Source: CAVXJN01 sp963773585
GTDB lineage: Bacteria > Pseudomonadota > Gammaproteobacteria > JASBUN01
NCBI GenBank assembly: GCA_963773585.1
Contig: CAVZBR010000004.1
Location: 496,001 to 560,000, forward strand
Direction of reading: 5' to 3'
DNA: 64,000 nucleotides
Shown here: piece after piece, positions 1 through 10,095 of the stretch
Position numbering within the stretch: the stretch's first letter is position 1
How the letters are laid out: every line of letters starts with the position of its first letter
Translations under genes and position numbers: made by a program
Notes under the pieces: model-generated
Seen by the model: only the letters and a program-made list of their open reading frames with translations
Told to the model about the DNA's origin: nothing
The model's database searches: none

Positions 1-972
1 GCAGGGGATCTTGGCCAGCGCTTCGAGCCAGTACTTGGCGACCATGCCGGCGTGAAAGCTGGTGCCGCAGGCGACGATCTGCACTTGTTCGACGTCATTG
101 AATATCGCGGCCGCATCGACGCCGAAGGCTTCGTCCAGTACCCGGCCGTCGTGCATACGGCCTTCCAGGGTCTCCGCGATGGCGCGGGGTTGCTCGAAGA
201 TTTCCTTGAGCATGTAGTGGCGGTATTCGCCACGCTCCACGGCATCGGCGGACAACTCCGAGCGATGCACGGGGCGCTCCACCGGCGCGCCGGAAGCATC
301 GTAGATCTGGTAGCCGCTGGTGCGCAGATCCACCAGATCGCCTTCTTCTAGATAGACGAACTGCTGGGTGACCGGCAGTAGTGCCGAGACATCGGAGGCG
401 ATGAAATACTCGCCGATGCCGACACCGATCACCAATGGGCTGCCGCTGCGCGCGGCCACCAAGCGGCCGGGTTCGTCGGTGGCGATCACGCCCAGCGCAA
501 AGGCGCCGTCCAAATCGGCGGTGGCGGCGCGCACCGCGGTGAGCAGGTCCTTGCCGGAAGCCAGATGCAGATGCACCTGATGCACGATGACTTCGGTGTC
601 GGTCTCAGACGTAAAGCGATAACCAGCTTCGCGTTGCTGCCGGCGCATGGCTTCATGGTTTTCGATGATGCCGTTGTGGACCACGGCGACGCAGTCGTTG
701 CAGATATGGGGATGGGCGTTGGCGTCGCTGACCTTGCCGTGGGTGGCCCAACGGGTGTGGGCGATGCCGATGCTGCCCAGCAAAGGCGAGGATTCCAGCG
801 CTTCGGCGAGCTTAGCGACTTTGCCGGTGGTACGGACACGTTCCAGCCGATGCTTTTCATCGAGGACGGCAATACCGGCGGAGTCGTAGCCGCGGTATTC
901 CAGGCGGCGCAATCCTTCCAACAAAATGGGCGCGACGTTGCGCTCACCGACAGCCCCTACGATTCCGCACAT
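1..972 (-). CDS. glmS: Glutamine--fructose-6-phosphate aminotransferase, N-terminal 324 residues (cut by window edge)
   Basis: GlmS makes glucosamine-6-phosphate from fructose-6-phosphate and glutamine, the first committed step to UDP-GlcNAc for peptidoglycan and LPS. The minus strand reads MCGIVGAVGERN from 972, so Cys2 becomes the N-terminal nucleophile of the class II glutamine amidotransferase domain after Met removal. RGYDSAG and AHTRWATHG follow, and the visible part ends in the start of the first SIS sugar-isomerase domain (VACGTSFHAG). The frame stays open to base 1, so the rest lies outside the window. An AGGAG lies 8 nt before the ATG. It follows glmU by 57 bp on the same strand, so the two UDP-GlcNAc genes are probably co-transcribed. 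Confidence 0.97.
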   Translation of the reverse strand, partial: MCGIVGAVGERNVAPILLEGLRRLEYRGYDSAGIAVLDEKHRLERVRTTGKVAKLAEALESSPLLGSIGIAHTRWATHGKVSDANAHPHICNDCVAVVHNGIIENHEAMRRQQREAGYRFTSETDTEVIVHQVHLHLASGKDLLTAVRAATADLDGAFALGVIATDEPGRLVAARSGSPLVIGVGIGEYFIASDVSALLPVTQQFVYLEEGDLVDLRTSGYQIYDASGAPVERPVHRSELSADAVERGEYRHYMLKEIFEQPRAIAETLEGRMHDGRVLDEAFGVDAAAIFNDVEQVQIVACGTSFHAGMVAKYWLEALAKIPC

Positions 973-1029
973 GTACCAGACTCCTGAATCACGGCTGCAG
1001 CGGGTAGTTCCCGCGCGGCGCGTGTTCGC

Positions 1030-2397
1030 TTAAGTTTTGTCCTTGGTTGGCCGATTCCAGCCCGATTTGACCGTCTGTTTGGCACGGGACAAGGTCAGTT
1101 CTCCGGCCGGCGCGTCCCGGGTGATGGTCGAACCGGCGCCGATTGTCGCGCCCGCGCCCACAGTCACCGGCGCCACCAATTGGGTGTCGGAACCGACGAA
1201 TACGTTGTCTTCAATAATGGTGCGATGCTTGTTGGCGCCATCGTAATTGCAGGTGATGGTGCCCGCCCCGATGTTGACGTTCTTGCCCACAGTTGCATCG
1301 CCAACATAGCTCAGGTGGTTGATCTTGCTACCGCTGGCGACGGAGGATTTTTTGATTTCGACGAAGTTACCCACGTGCACGTGGTCGGCCAGTTCGGTAT
1401 CCGGGCGGACCCGCGCGAACGGCCCGATACGGCTGCCCGAGCCGATGACGGCGCGTTCGATCACCGTGTTGGCGAGCACTTCCACATCGTCGCCCAACTG
1501 GCTGTCGGTGATTATGACGTTGGGCCCGATGCTGACCCGGTCGCCCAGGCGTACGTCGCCCACCAACACGGCGTTGATGTCGATGCTCACGTCCTGGCCG
1601 ACAGTGAGTTCGCCGCGCAGATCGAAGCGTTCCGGGTCGATCAGCGTGACGCCCTGGCGCATCAGGTTCTGGGCCTTCGCGCGCTGATAGAAACGCTCCA
1701 GTTCGCTCAGTTGCTGCTTGTCGTTGACGCCCATGACTTCATGGATGCCGCTGGGGGCGCTGGTCACCACCTCGATCTGGTCGGCCACGGCCATCTCGAT
1801 GATGTCGGTGAGATAGTATTCGCCCTGGGCGTTGTCGGCGCGCAGTTGCTGCAACCACTTGCGCAACAACGGAGCTGGTACAGCGAGAATGCCGGTGTTG
1901 ATTTCGCGGATGCGGCGCTGTTCGTCGTTGGCATCTTTGTGTTCGACGATGCGCATCACGTGGCCTTTGGCCGAACGCACGATGCGGCCATAACCAGCCG
2001 GGTCGCGCAATTCCACTGTGAGCAACGCGAGACGTTCGCTGCCGGCGCGCTCGATCAAGCGCTTCAGCGTATCGGACTGGATCAGCGGCACGTCGCCGTA
2101 AAGCACCAGGACCGTGTGTTCGTCCGGCAGATGGGGCAGCACTTGCTGCACGGCATGGCCGGTACCCAGTTGTTCGGCCTGCTCGACCCAGCTCACCGGC
2201 CAGGTCGCCATGGCTTCGCGCACATGGTCGCCGCCGTGTCCGTAGACGACGTGCATATCGTCGGGATTGAGCGCGGAGGCCGCGGCCAGCACGTGCTCGA
2301 GCAAGGGGCGGCCGGCAAGGGGATGCAGCACCTTCGCCAGCGCCGAGCGCATGCGGGTGCCTTGTCCGGCGGCAAGGATGACAATGCTGAGACTCAT
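1030..2397 (-). CDS. glmU: Bifunctional UDP-N-acetylglucosamine pyrophosphorylase / glucosamine-1-phosphate N-acetyltransferase
   Basis: GlmU acetylates glucosamine-1-phosphate and then uridylates it to UDP-GlcNAc in the cytoplasm. The 455-residue product has the expected length. The nucleotidyltransferase signature LAAGQGTRM is at residues 8-16 with Lys22 following, and this domain runs to about residue 230. The C-terminal half is a left-handed beta helix of hexapeptide repeats containing NHLSYVGDA, whose His is the acetyltransferase base in the family, and then GAGTITCNYDGANKH. No strong Shine-Dalgarno is seen before the ATG. It lies between the atp operon and glmS, the usual gammaproteobacterial order. 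Confidence 0.97.
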   Translation of the reverse strand: MSLSIVILAAGQGTRMRSALAKVLHPLAGRPLLEHVLAAASALNPDDMHVVYGHGGDHVREAMATWPVSWVEQAEQLGTGHAVQQVLPHLPDEHTVLVLYGDVPLIQSDTLKRLIERAGSERLALLTVELRDPAGYGRIVRSAKGHVMRIVEHKDANDEQRRIREINTGILAVPAPLLRKWLQQLRADNAQGEYYLTDIIEMAVADQIEVVTSAPSGIHEVMGVNDKQQLSELERFYQRAKAQNLMRQGVTLIDPERFDLRGELTVGQDVSIDINAVLVGDVRLGDRVSIGPNVIITDSQLGDDVEVLANTVIERAVIGSGSRIGPFARVRPDTELADHVHVGNFVEIKKSSVASGSKINHLSYVGDATVGKNVNIGAGTITCNYDGANKHRTIIEDNVFVGSDTQLVAPVTVGAGATIGAGSTITRDAPAGELTLSRAKQTVKSGWNRPTKDKT

Positions 2398-2831
2398 AGG
2401 GTTAGAGCCCGTTTAAATCAGTGGCCTACGGAGGTTTACGGCCGCAATGCTAGCATGCTTTAGGGGTCGGGCGTGTGTCGTCGGGGCGGGACACCGGCGT
2501 TGATGGCCGACGCGCGGCCAGCGCGAATCAAGACCGTCTTGCCGGCGAAGGCGCGAGCGCCGCCTACGGTCGGGTTGCGTTTTGACTTCGGTGACGATGA
2601 AGGTGTTCCCGGCCCGGTTTTCGTTCCCCGGTGGCGCTTCGGCTCCGACGAAGCGGATTGCCGGCGGTACATGGTTCAGGTCGTCTGTGAAAGTCAGGCG
2701 GGGTGCGCGGGGGCGAAGCCCGCCCCGATCGGCATGTCGATCCGCTTCGGCGTGTGGCCGCCTGCAACGTGAACGGCCTTACGTTAGGAAAAACCGGCTT
2801 GGTTACCGGTCGGCGGGCGTGGCCGTGACGC
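2398..2831. other. Gene-free 434-bp stretch between glmU and atpC
   Basis: No convincing gene is present. Small frames here lack a ribosome site and family resemblance. Visible structure is a 7-bp hairpin CGCTTCG/CGAAGCG at 2635-2655 and the terminator-like hairpin at 2787-2811 just past atpC. The part next to 2398 should carry the glmU promoter or leader, but no clear -35/-10 pair was found. It is the longest non-coding gap in the window. Confidence 0.6.
2787..2811 (-). terminator. Probable intrinsic terminator of the atp operon
   Basis: Read on the minus strand, 21-45 nt after the atpC stop, GACCGG pairs with CCGGTT around an 8-nt loop (one G-T pair) and is followed by TTTCC. The stem is short and the T-run is modest, so termination may be partial, but the place is right for the end of the ATP synthase operon. 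Confidence 0.5.
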
Positions 2832-3260
2832 TCAGCCGCGGCCCTGGGTCTTGCGCAATTTTTCCAGGGTGCGCAGCTGGGCGATGGACTCGGCCAATTC
2901 AGCTTGCGCCTTGGCGTATTCCATATCGGAGGTCTTGTCCGCCAGGACCCGTTCGGCGCGCTCCTTGGCTTCCATGGCCGCTGCCTGGTCCAGATCCTTG
3001 GCACGCAGTGCGGTGTCGGCCAGGACGGTGACCACGTGGGGCTGCACTTCCAGCATGCCGCCGGAGACGTAATACATCAGCTCGCCTTGGTCCGGGGAAA
3101 TGACCCGCACTTCGCCGGGCTTCAGGCGCGTCAACAATGGTGTGTGGCGGGGGGTGATGCCGACCTCGCCCATTTCCGCGGGCGCGAACACCATCTCCGC
3201 GGGACCGGAGAAAATCTCGTGCTCGGCGCTGACGATGTCGACATGAATGGTCATGGCCAT
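2832..3260 (-). CDS. atpC: F1Fo ATP synthase subunit epsilon
   Basis: Epsilon is the small rotor-stalk subunit that couples gamma to the c-ring and can inhibit ATP hydrolysis. The 142-residue product starts MAMTIHVDIVSAEHEIFSG, has the beta-sandwich domain to about residue 85 with the conserved GEVGITPRHTPLLT segment, and a C-terminal two-helix tail rich in Ala, Glu and Lys. The upstream ATG at 3260 is preferred because AGGAA lies 10 nt before it; an ATG two codons later is further from this site. It is the last gene of the atp operon, 80 bp after atpD. Confidence 0.96.
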   Translation of the reverse strand: MAMTIHVDIVSAEHEIFSGPAEMVFAPAEMGEVGITPRHTPLLTRLKPGEVRVISPDQGELMYYVSGGMLEVQPHVVTVLADTALRAKDLDQAAAMEAKERAERVLADKTSDMEYAKAQAELAESIAQLRTLEKLRKTQGRG

Positions 3261-3340
3261 AACTTATACGTTCCTGCGGGGAGTTGCGAATCCTGATAAG
3301 GGGCGCCGCACACGACAGACCGGCGCCGACACTCGAGCCC

Positions 3341-4717
3341 TTACATTTTCTTCGCTTTCTCCTGGGCCTCGTCGATGGTGCCGACCATGTAGAACGCCTG
3401 TTCCGGCAGGCCATCCATTTCGCCTTCGACGATGGCCTTGAAGCCGGAAATGGTGTCCTTCAACGACACGTACTTGCCGGGCGCGCCGGTGAACGTTTCC
3501 GCGACGAAGAACGGTTGCGACAGGAAGCGTTGGATTTTACGCGCCCGGGATACCGTGAGTTTGTCCTCTTCCGAGAGCTCGTCCATACCCAGAATGGCGA
3601 TGATGTCCTTCAGTTCCTTGTAGCGCTGCAAGGTTCCCTGCACGGCCCGCGCGGTGTCGTAGTGATCCTGACCGATGATCAGCGGATCGAGCTGGCGGCT
3701 GGTGGAATCCAACGGGTCCACAGCCGGATAAATACCGAGCTCGGCAATCTGGCGGGACAACACCAGGGTGGCGTCCAAGTGCGCAAAGGTCGTGGCCGGA
3801 GACGGGTCGGTCAAGTCGTCCGCGGGAACATACACAGCCTGGAACGAGGTGATGGAACCGGTCTTGGTGGAGGTGATGCGTTCCTGCAGCACACCCATTT
3901 CCTGGGCGAGGGTCGGCTGGTAACCCACCGCGGAAGGCATACGGCCGAGCAGTGCGGACACTTCGGTGCCGGCCAGGGTGTAGCGGTAGATGTTGTCGAT
4001 GAACATCAGCACGTCGCGGCCTTCATCGCGGAAATACTCGGCGATGGTCAAACCCGACAGCGCCACTCGCAGGCGGTTGCCCGGGGGCTCGTTCATCTGC
4101 CCGTACACCAGGGCGACCTTGTCGATCACGCCGCCATCGGTCATTTCGTGGTAGAAGTCGTTGCCTTCGCGGGTGCGCTCGCCGACGCCTGCGAACACCG
4201 AATAGCCGGAGTGCTCGACGGCGATGTTGCGGATCAGCTCCATCAGGGTCACGGTCTTGCCCACGCCGGCGCCGCCGAACAGGCCGATTTTGCCGCCCTT
4301 GGCGATGGGCATGATCAAGTCGATCACCTTGATGCCGGTTTCGAAGATTTCGATGGAGGTGGCCTGATCGGCATACACCGGCGCTTTACGGTGAATGGGC
4401 ATCCGGGTCTCGGTTTCCACCGGGCCGGCGTCGTCCACCGGATTGCCGAGCACGTCCATGATCCGGCCCAGGGTCGCGGTGCCCACCGGTACGGTGATCG
4501 GCTCGCCGGTGTTGCTGACCGCGGATTCGCGCTTGAGTCCGTCGGTCGTGCCCATGGCAATGGTACGCACCACGCCGTCGCCGAGTTGCTGCTGCACTTC
4601 GAGCGTCAGACCGGTGTCCGCCACCAACAGGGCGTCGTACACCTTGGGCATGGCATCGCGCGGAAACTCCACGTCCACGACGGCGCCGATGATCTGGGTG
4701 ATCTTTCCGGAGCTCAT
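3341..4717 (-). CDS. atpD: F1Fo ATP synthase subunit beta
   Basis: Beta carries the catalytic ATP-synthesising sites of F1. The product is 458 residues, close to the 460 of E. coli. The Walker A loop GGAGVGKTV is at 148-156, and the catalytic Glu is Glu180 in AGVGERTREGNDF. The Walker B region reads LMFIDNIYRYTLAG, followed by the LLGRMPSAVGYQPTLAQEMG stretch typical of gammaproteobacteria. It lies between atpG and atpC. No odd residues were seen. A long frame on the opposite strand is a codon-bias shadow. Confidence 0.98.
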   Translation of the reverse strand: MSSGKITQIIGAVVDVEFPRDAMPKVYDALLVADTGLTLEVQQQLGDGVVRTIAMGTTDGLKRESAVSNTGEPITVPVGTATLGRIMDVLGNPVDDAGPVETETRMPIHRKAPVYADQATSIEIFETGIKVIDLIMPIAKGGKIGLFGGAGVGKTVTLMELIRNIAVEHSGYSVFAGVGERTREGNDFYHEMTDGGVIDKVALVYGQMNEPPGNRLRVALSGLTIAEYFRDEGRDVLMFIDNIYRYTLAGTEVSALLGRMPSAVGYQPTLAQEMGVLQERITSTKTGSITSFQAVYVPADDLTDPSPATTFAHLDATLVLSRQIAELGIYPAVDPLDSTSRQLDPLIIGQDHYDTARAVQGTLQRYKELKDIIAILGMDELSEEDKLTVSRARKIQRFLSQPFFVAETFTGAPGKYVSLKDTISGFKAIVEGEMDGLPEQAFYMVGTIDEAQEKAKKM

Positions 4718-4787
4718 TGTAATTGCCTCGCTATCCTAAATTCCGATTCGGTTCGCGCGCGGCCTCGGCCGCACGCGTAAAATTCGA

Positions 4788-5651
4788 TTAGACGGCCGCT
4801 GCGCCGCCGACGATTTCCGACAGTTCCTGGGTAATCGCCGCCTGGCGCGCCTTGTTGTAGGCCAACTCAAGATCGTCGATCAGATTGCCGGCATTGTCGG
4901 ACGCCGCCTTCATGGCCACCATGCGCGCGGCCTGTTCGCTGGCGATGTTCTCCACCACGCCCTGATACACCAACGATTCGACATAGCGCATCAGCAATCC
5001 ATCGAGCACAGATTTCGAATCCGGTTCGTAGAGATAATCCCAATGATGGGTCAGCGCTTGTTCAGGCTCTTCCGCCACGATCGGCAGCAACTGCTCAATG
5101 GTGGGGCGCTGGGTCATGGTGTTGACGAACTCGTTGCCGGCCACATAAAGACGATCGATCTCGCCGTCGTCATAGGCGTCGAGCATGACGCGGATGGTAC
5201 CGATCAACGACTCCAGGGTCGGCGCATCGCCCAGTTCCGACGTTTGGGCACGCAAGGTGGCGCGGAAACGTTTGAAAAAACCGGTCGCCTTCCGGCCGAT
5301 GGTGCACAGATCGACTTCCACGCCCTTGGCTTCCCATTCCCGCAACTCGCGCAGGATTCTGCGAAACAGATTGCTGTTGAGGCCGCCGCACAAGCCGCGA
5401 TCGGTGGAAATGATGATGTAGCCGACGCGCTTCACTTCCCGGTCTTCGAGATAGGGGTGACGGTATTCCGGATGGGCCTGGGCAAGATGCGCCATGACGT
5501 TTCGGATCTTCTTGGCATAGGGCTTGGAAGCCGCCATGCGATCCTGCGCCTTGCGCATCTTGCTGGCCGCCACCATTTCCATGGCGCGGGTGATCTTCTG
5601 AGTATTCTTGATACTCTTGATCTGAGTGCGAATCTCTTTGCCAGCTGCCAT
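4788..5651 (-). CDS. atpG: F1Fo ATP synthase subunit gamma
   Basis: Gamma is the rotating central shaft of F1. The product is 287 residues with the diagnostic N-terminal helix MAAGKEIRTQIKSIKNTQKI and the C-terminal helix ending in the ITQELSEIVGGAAAV block that turns inside the alpha3beta3 barrel. The middle Rossmann-like part contains STDRGLCGGLN. It starts 15 bp downstream of atpA and precedes atpD by 70 bp, in the standard order. Confidence 0.97.
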   Translation of the reverse strand: MAAGKEIRTQIKSIKNTQKITRAMEMVAASKMRKAQDRMAASKPYAKKIRNVMAHLAQAHPEYRHPYLEDREVKRVGYIIISTDRGLCGGLNSNLFRRILRELREWEAKGVEVDLCTIGRKATGFFKRFRATLRAQTSELGDAPTLESLIGTIRVMLDAYDDGEIDRLYVAGNEFVNTMTQRPTIEQLLPIVAEEPEQALTHHWDYLYEPDSKSVLDGLLMRYVESLVYQGVVENIASEQAARMVAMKAASDNAGNLIDDLELAYNKARQAAITQELSEIVGGAAAV

Positions 5652-5666
5652 GGGATAAACCCTCGC

Positions 5667-7208
<1,542 letters not shown>

Positions 7209-7221
7209 TGACCTATTCCTC

Positions 7222-7758
7222 TTAGTGATTCAGCGCGCTGGCGAGCCGCCCGAGCTTGCCGCGTACGGAACCATCGATAACCAGGTCGCCGGCGCGAATG
7301 ATGGCGCCGCCGATCAGGGACTCGTCTACAGTGGCGCTGAGCGTGACGTTGCGGCCCAGGCGCGTTTTCAGCGCCTCGGCGATACGTGCGCGCTGGGCGT
7401 CGTCCAATGGATAAGCACTCACCATTTCGGCTTCGACGGTGCTCTCGGCTTCGGCCCGCAGCACTTCGTACACGGCCGCAATCTCCGGCAACAATACCAG
7501 ACGGCGGTTCTCGGCCAGCAAGCGCAGCAGGTTGCGCGCCTCCTCGCTGAGCCGTTCAGCGCCGACAGCGATGAACAGATCTGCAAGCTCGACCTTGGTC
7601 AGGCGCGTGCTTTCGATCATGTTCGCCATCTGCGGATCGGCGCCCACGGCGGCAGCGAACTGCAGCTCGTTACTCCAGTCCGCCAGACGGCCAGTCGCCT
7701 GCGCGCGTTCGAATACCGCTTGCGCGTATGGTCGTGCCACGGTGGTCAGTTCGGCCAT
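7222..7758 (-). CDS. atpH: F1Fo ATP synthase subunit delta
   Basis: Delta (OSCP equivalent) joins the top of F1 to the peripheral b-subunit stalk. The 178-residue product begins MAELTTVARPYAQAVFERA, the usual N-terminal helical bundle, and ends with the conserved VDESLIGGAIIRAGDLVIDGSVRGKL region in which the delta signature lies. It is 11 bp after atpF and 13 bp before atpA. Confidence 0.96.
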   Translation of the reverse strand: MAELTTVARPYAQAVFERAQATGRLADWSNELQFAAAVGADPQMANMIESTRLTKVELADLFIAVGAERLSEEARNLLRLLAENRRLVLLPEIAAVYEVLRAEAESTVEAEMVSAYPLDDAQRARIAEALKTRLGRNVTLSATVDESLIGGAIIRAGDLVIDGSVRGKLGRLASALNH

Positions 7759-7769
7759 GGGAATCCCGC

Positions 7770-8240
7770 CTAGATTTGGCTGACGAGCTCGTCGAGCATC
7801 TGGTTGTGGCTATTCTGGTCGACTTCGCGCTTGAGTACGCGCTCGGCGCCATTCACGGCCAGAACCGCGACCTGTGCCCGCAGTTGTTCGCGGGCACGGT
7901 TGGCCTCTTGCTCGATCTCGGCTTTCGCCGCCGCCAGCAACCGCTCGCCTTCAGCCCGGGCTTCGTCCTTGGCTTCCTCGACCATCTCGTTGGCACGTTT
8001 CTGTGCCTGACTGACGATCTCCGATGCTCGTTCTTTGGCTTCGTGCAAACTTTCCTTGGCGCGCTGCTCGGCCAGTTCTTGTTCGTGCTGACCACGCTCG
8101 GCAGCCGCCAGGCCGTCGGCGATGCGCTTGTTGCGCTCCTCCATGATGCCCGTCAGCGGTTTCCATACGAAGCGCATGGTGAACCAGACGAACAGCGCGA
8201 AGGTGATCATCTGAACGAATAACGTGGCAGTAATGTTCAC
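7770..8240 (-). CDS. atpF: F1Fo ATP synthase subunit b
   Basis: Subunit b is the membrane-anchored peripheral stalk. The product is 156 residues, the E. coli length. A single N-terminal membrane segment (about residues 4-26, starting MNITATLFVQMITFALFVW) is followed by a long charged helix with almost unbroken Ala/Glu/Lys/Arg heptads, as expected of the right-handed coiled-coil dimer. Only one b gene is present, so a homodimeric stalk is inferred. Confidence 0.96.
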   Translation of the reverse strand: MNITATLFVQMITFALFVWFTMRFVWKPLTGIMEERNKRIADGLAAAERGQHEQELAEQRAKESLHEAKERASEIVSQAQKRANEMVEEAKDEARAEGERLLAAAKAEIEQEANRAREQLRAQVAVLAVNGAERVLKREVDQNSHNQMLDELVSQI

Positions 8241-8282
8241 GTTAAGGTCCCCTCGTTGCGTTGGGTGGAAGCAGTGATTTCC

Positions 8283-8555
8283 TTAACCGCCCGCAGCACC
8301 GATGAACGGGTTGGCGAACACGAACCACATGGCCATACCCAGCACGATCATCGGGAACGCTTCCATCAGACCGCCGGTGAACAGCATCTGACCCATCAGC
8401 TGCGGACGCATTTCCGGCTGACGCGCGATGCCTTCGATATATTTGGAGCAGATCATGCCCCAACCCAATGCCGAACCCAGCCCCGCGGCTGCCAGGATGA
8501 TGCCCACGGCGATAGCGGTGCTGCTGTAGATTTGGACGGCCAGTTCAGGACTCAT
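8283..8555 (-). CDS. atpE: F1Fo ATP synthase subunit c (c-ring proteolipid)
   Basis: Subunit c forms the rotor ring that carries ions through the membrane. The 90-residue product has two hydrophobic helices with a Gly-rich first helix (AAAGLGSALGWG), the polar loop ARQPE at 44-48 and the ion-binding carboxylate Glu65 in GLMEAFPMI. Glu instead of the Asp61 of E. coli is common outside the enteric group. The residues around it do not show the Gln/Ser/Thr set of sodium-binding rings, so protons are the likely coupling ion. It lies between atpB and atpF. Confidence 0.97.
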   Translation of the reverse strand: MSPELAVQIYSSTAIAVGIILAAAGLGSALGWGMICSKYIEGIARQPEMRPQLMGQMLFTGGLMEAFPMIVLGMAMWFVFANPFIGAAGG

Positions 8556-8616
8556 TGTCAGGTCTCCCTCAATTAGCTTTGTTGCAGTTCATAAAAAGAA
8601 AACGGATTCGGTGCGA

Positions 8617-9417
8617 TCAATGCTCGTCCATGTCGGCGGACGCCATGCCCAGGTATACCACCGTGAGCAGCATGAAGATGAACGCCTGCAGGGTGATCAC
8701 CAGAATGTGGAAAATCGCCCATAACAGGCCTAGCGCAATTTGTGCCGGGATGAGCCACCATGCTGCTCCGAGCAGCGCGATGAGCATGAACAACAGCTCG
8801 CCGGCGAACATGTTGCCGAACAGTCGCAGCGCCAGACTCACCGGCTTGGCAATTTCTTCGATCGCGGTCATGACGACGTTGACGGGGATCAGATACTTTC
8901 CGAACGGGTGGAACAGGAAAGTCTTGATGTAGCCGACTGGACCCTTGATCTTGATGTTGTAATAAATAATGAGTAGGAACACCGACAGCGCCAAAGCGAA
9001 AGTGGTGCCCAGGTCCGTGGTCGGAACCACTTTCAAATGTTCGATACCGGCGCCGTGCGCCACCAGCGGCAACAGATCCACCGGCAACAGATCCATGGCG
9101 TTCATCAGGAACACCCACATGAAAATGGTCAGCGCCAACGGCGCGACCAGCTTGCTGCGGCCGGTGAAGATGGACTTGACCTGGGTGTCGACGAACTCGA
9201 CGATGACTTCGAGAAAGCTCTGCAAACCGCTCGGGGCGCCGGCAGTCAGATGCTTACGCATGCGCCAAGCCGCCAACATGATCAAGCCGAACACCAGCCA
9301 GCTGAACAGGATCGTGTCGATGTGATAGGTCCAGAACCCTTCACCCATGCCCAGATTGACCAGGTGATGCTGGATGTATTCGACCGGCGTCGGTCCGGCG
9401 CTGCTCGGTTCAGTCAC
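8617..9417 (-). CDS. atpB: F1Fo ATP synthase subunit a
   Basis: Subunit a provides the two half-channels that load ions onto the c-ring. The 266-residue product has about five to six hydrophobic segments. The essential Arg is Arg198 in SLALRLFGNMFAGELL, equivalent to Arg210 of E. coli, and the PVNVVMTAIEEIAKPV stretch precedes it. It lies 79 bp after atpI and 61 bp before atpE in the usual order. Confidence 0.97.
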   Translation of the reverse strand: MTEPSSAGPTPVEYIQHHLVNLGMGEGFWTYHIDTILFSWLVFGLIMLAAWRMRKHLTAGAPSGLQSFLEVIVEFVDTQVKSIFTGRSKLVAPLALTIFMWVFLMNAMDLLPVDLLPLVAHGAGIEHLKVVPTTDLGTTFALALSVFLLIIYYNIKIKGPVGYIKTFLFHPFGKYLIPVNVVMTAIEEIAKPVSLALRLFGNMFAGELLFMLIALLGAAWWLIPAQIALGLLWAIFHILVITLQAFIFMLLTVVYLGMASADMDEH

Positions 9418-9496
9418 GCTAGGGCCCCAGAGTTTCGATGCAATTAAGTCCTACTGCGATTCGGCGCCCGCTGCGTGACGCGCGCTGCAATGGCAG

Positions 9497-9850
9497 TCAC
9501 GGGTACTGACGTTTGGCGGCGATCACGTAGCCCAGCTGCGCAACGGCGAACGCGATCAACTGCGGCAAGGGTGTCAGTTTGAGCACTCCCATGCCAATCG
9601 CGAATCCTACCAGGGTAATGATGAACCGTTGCGCCGCGCCAGCGTACATCGTGAGCGCGATGCTCGTGCCTTCCAAGCGGTCGGCGCGTTTCACGCGCCA
9701 AGCCAGCAACAGGCTGTTCACCATCACGATGGCGCCGCCGAAAACCGCCGACAGCGCCCACGCCTGACCGCGCCAAGCGAATGCCGCGACCACCACCGCA
9801 GCAATCAGAATGATTTGTGCAATTATGACGTTACGCAGTGCGCTCGGCAT
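9497..9850 (-). CDS. atpI: ATP synthase assembly-associated protein I
   Basis: AtpI is a small membrane protein at the head of most atp operons; it is thought to help c-ring assembly or Mg2+ supply and is usually dispensable. The frame can be extended to 9982, but the strong promoter at 9968-9996 lies inside that extension and its residues are Arg-rich and unlike the family. The ATG at 9850 (MPSALRNVIIAQIILIA) is therefore chosen, giving 117 residues with four hydrophobic segments and the GGAIVMVNSLLLAWR block. No strong ribosome site is visible. Confidence 0.88.
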   Translation of the reverse strand: MPSALRNVIIAQIILIAAVVVAAFAWRGQAWALSAVFGGAIVMVNSLLLAWRVKRADRLEGTSIALTMYAGAAQRFIITLVGFAIGMGVLKLTPLPQLIAFAVAQLGYVIAAKRQYP

Positions 9851-9967
9851 GGATACGGGTCTGGAAAGGGCGCATCGTCGCCGTTTTCGGCGCGCGAGTT
9901 CCGCCACTTTCGTGCGGACACTGAGCGGCCGCGGCGCGCAAGGCGCAATTGCACAATAGCGGCGCGC

Positions 9968-9996
9968 AGTATAAAGACTCACGCTAGAGGGGTCAA
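9968..9996 (-). promoter_or_regulatory. Sigma70-type promoter of the atp operon
   Basis: On the minus strand TTGACC (5 of 6 to consensus) is followed after exactly 17 nt by TATACT (5 of 6). Transcription would start near 9961, giving a leader of about 110 nt before atpI. It is among the best promoters seen by eye in the window and suits a highly expressed operon. It also separates atp transcription from parA-parB. Confidence 0.8.
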
Positions 9997-10095
9997 CGAT
10001 GGGGGTATAAATCGCGCGGGTTCAAGCCGAACGCAGGGCCAATGCGCAAACTGCGGAGGGAACTTCGGCGAATTGCGCCGATCACGCATTTTGGG

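Noticed and set aside
1180..2463. 427-residue frame on the plus strand opposite glmU
   Set aside because: It is antisense to an intact glmU, has His/Asp/Gly-rich composition typical of a GC-rich shadow frame, and has no ribosome site.
2473..2772. 99-residue plus-strand frame in the glmU-atpC gap
   Set aside because: No ribosome site, Arg/Ala/Pro-rich composition and no resemblance to a family; treated as chance.
3284..4780. 498-residue plus-strand frame opposite atpD
   Set aside because: It mirrors atpD codon bias, shows no family features, and spans the atpD boundaries without regulatory signals.
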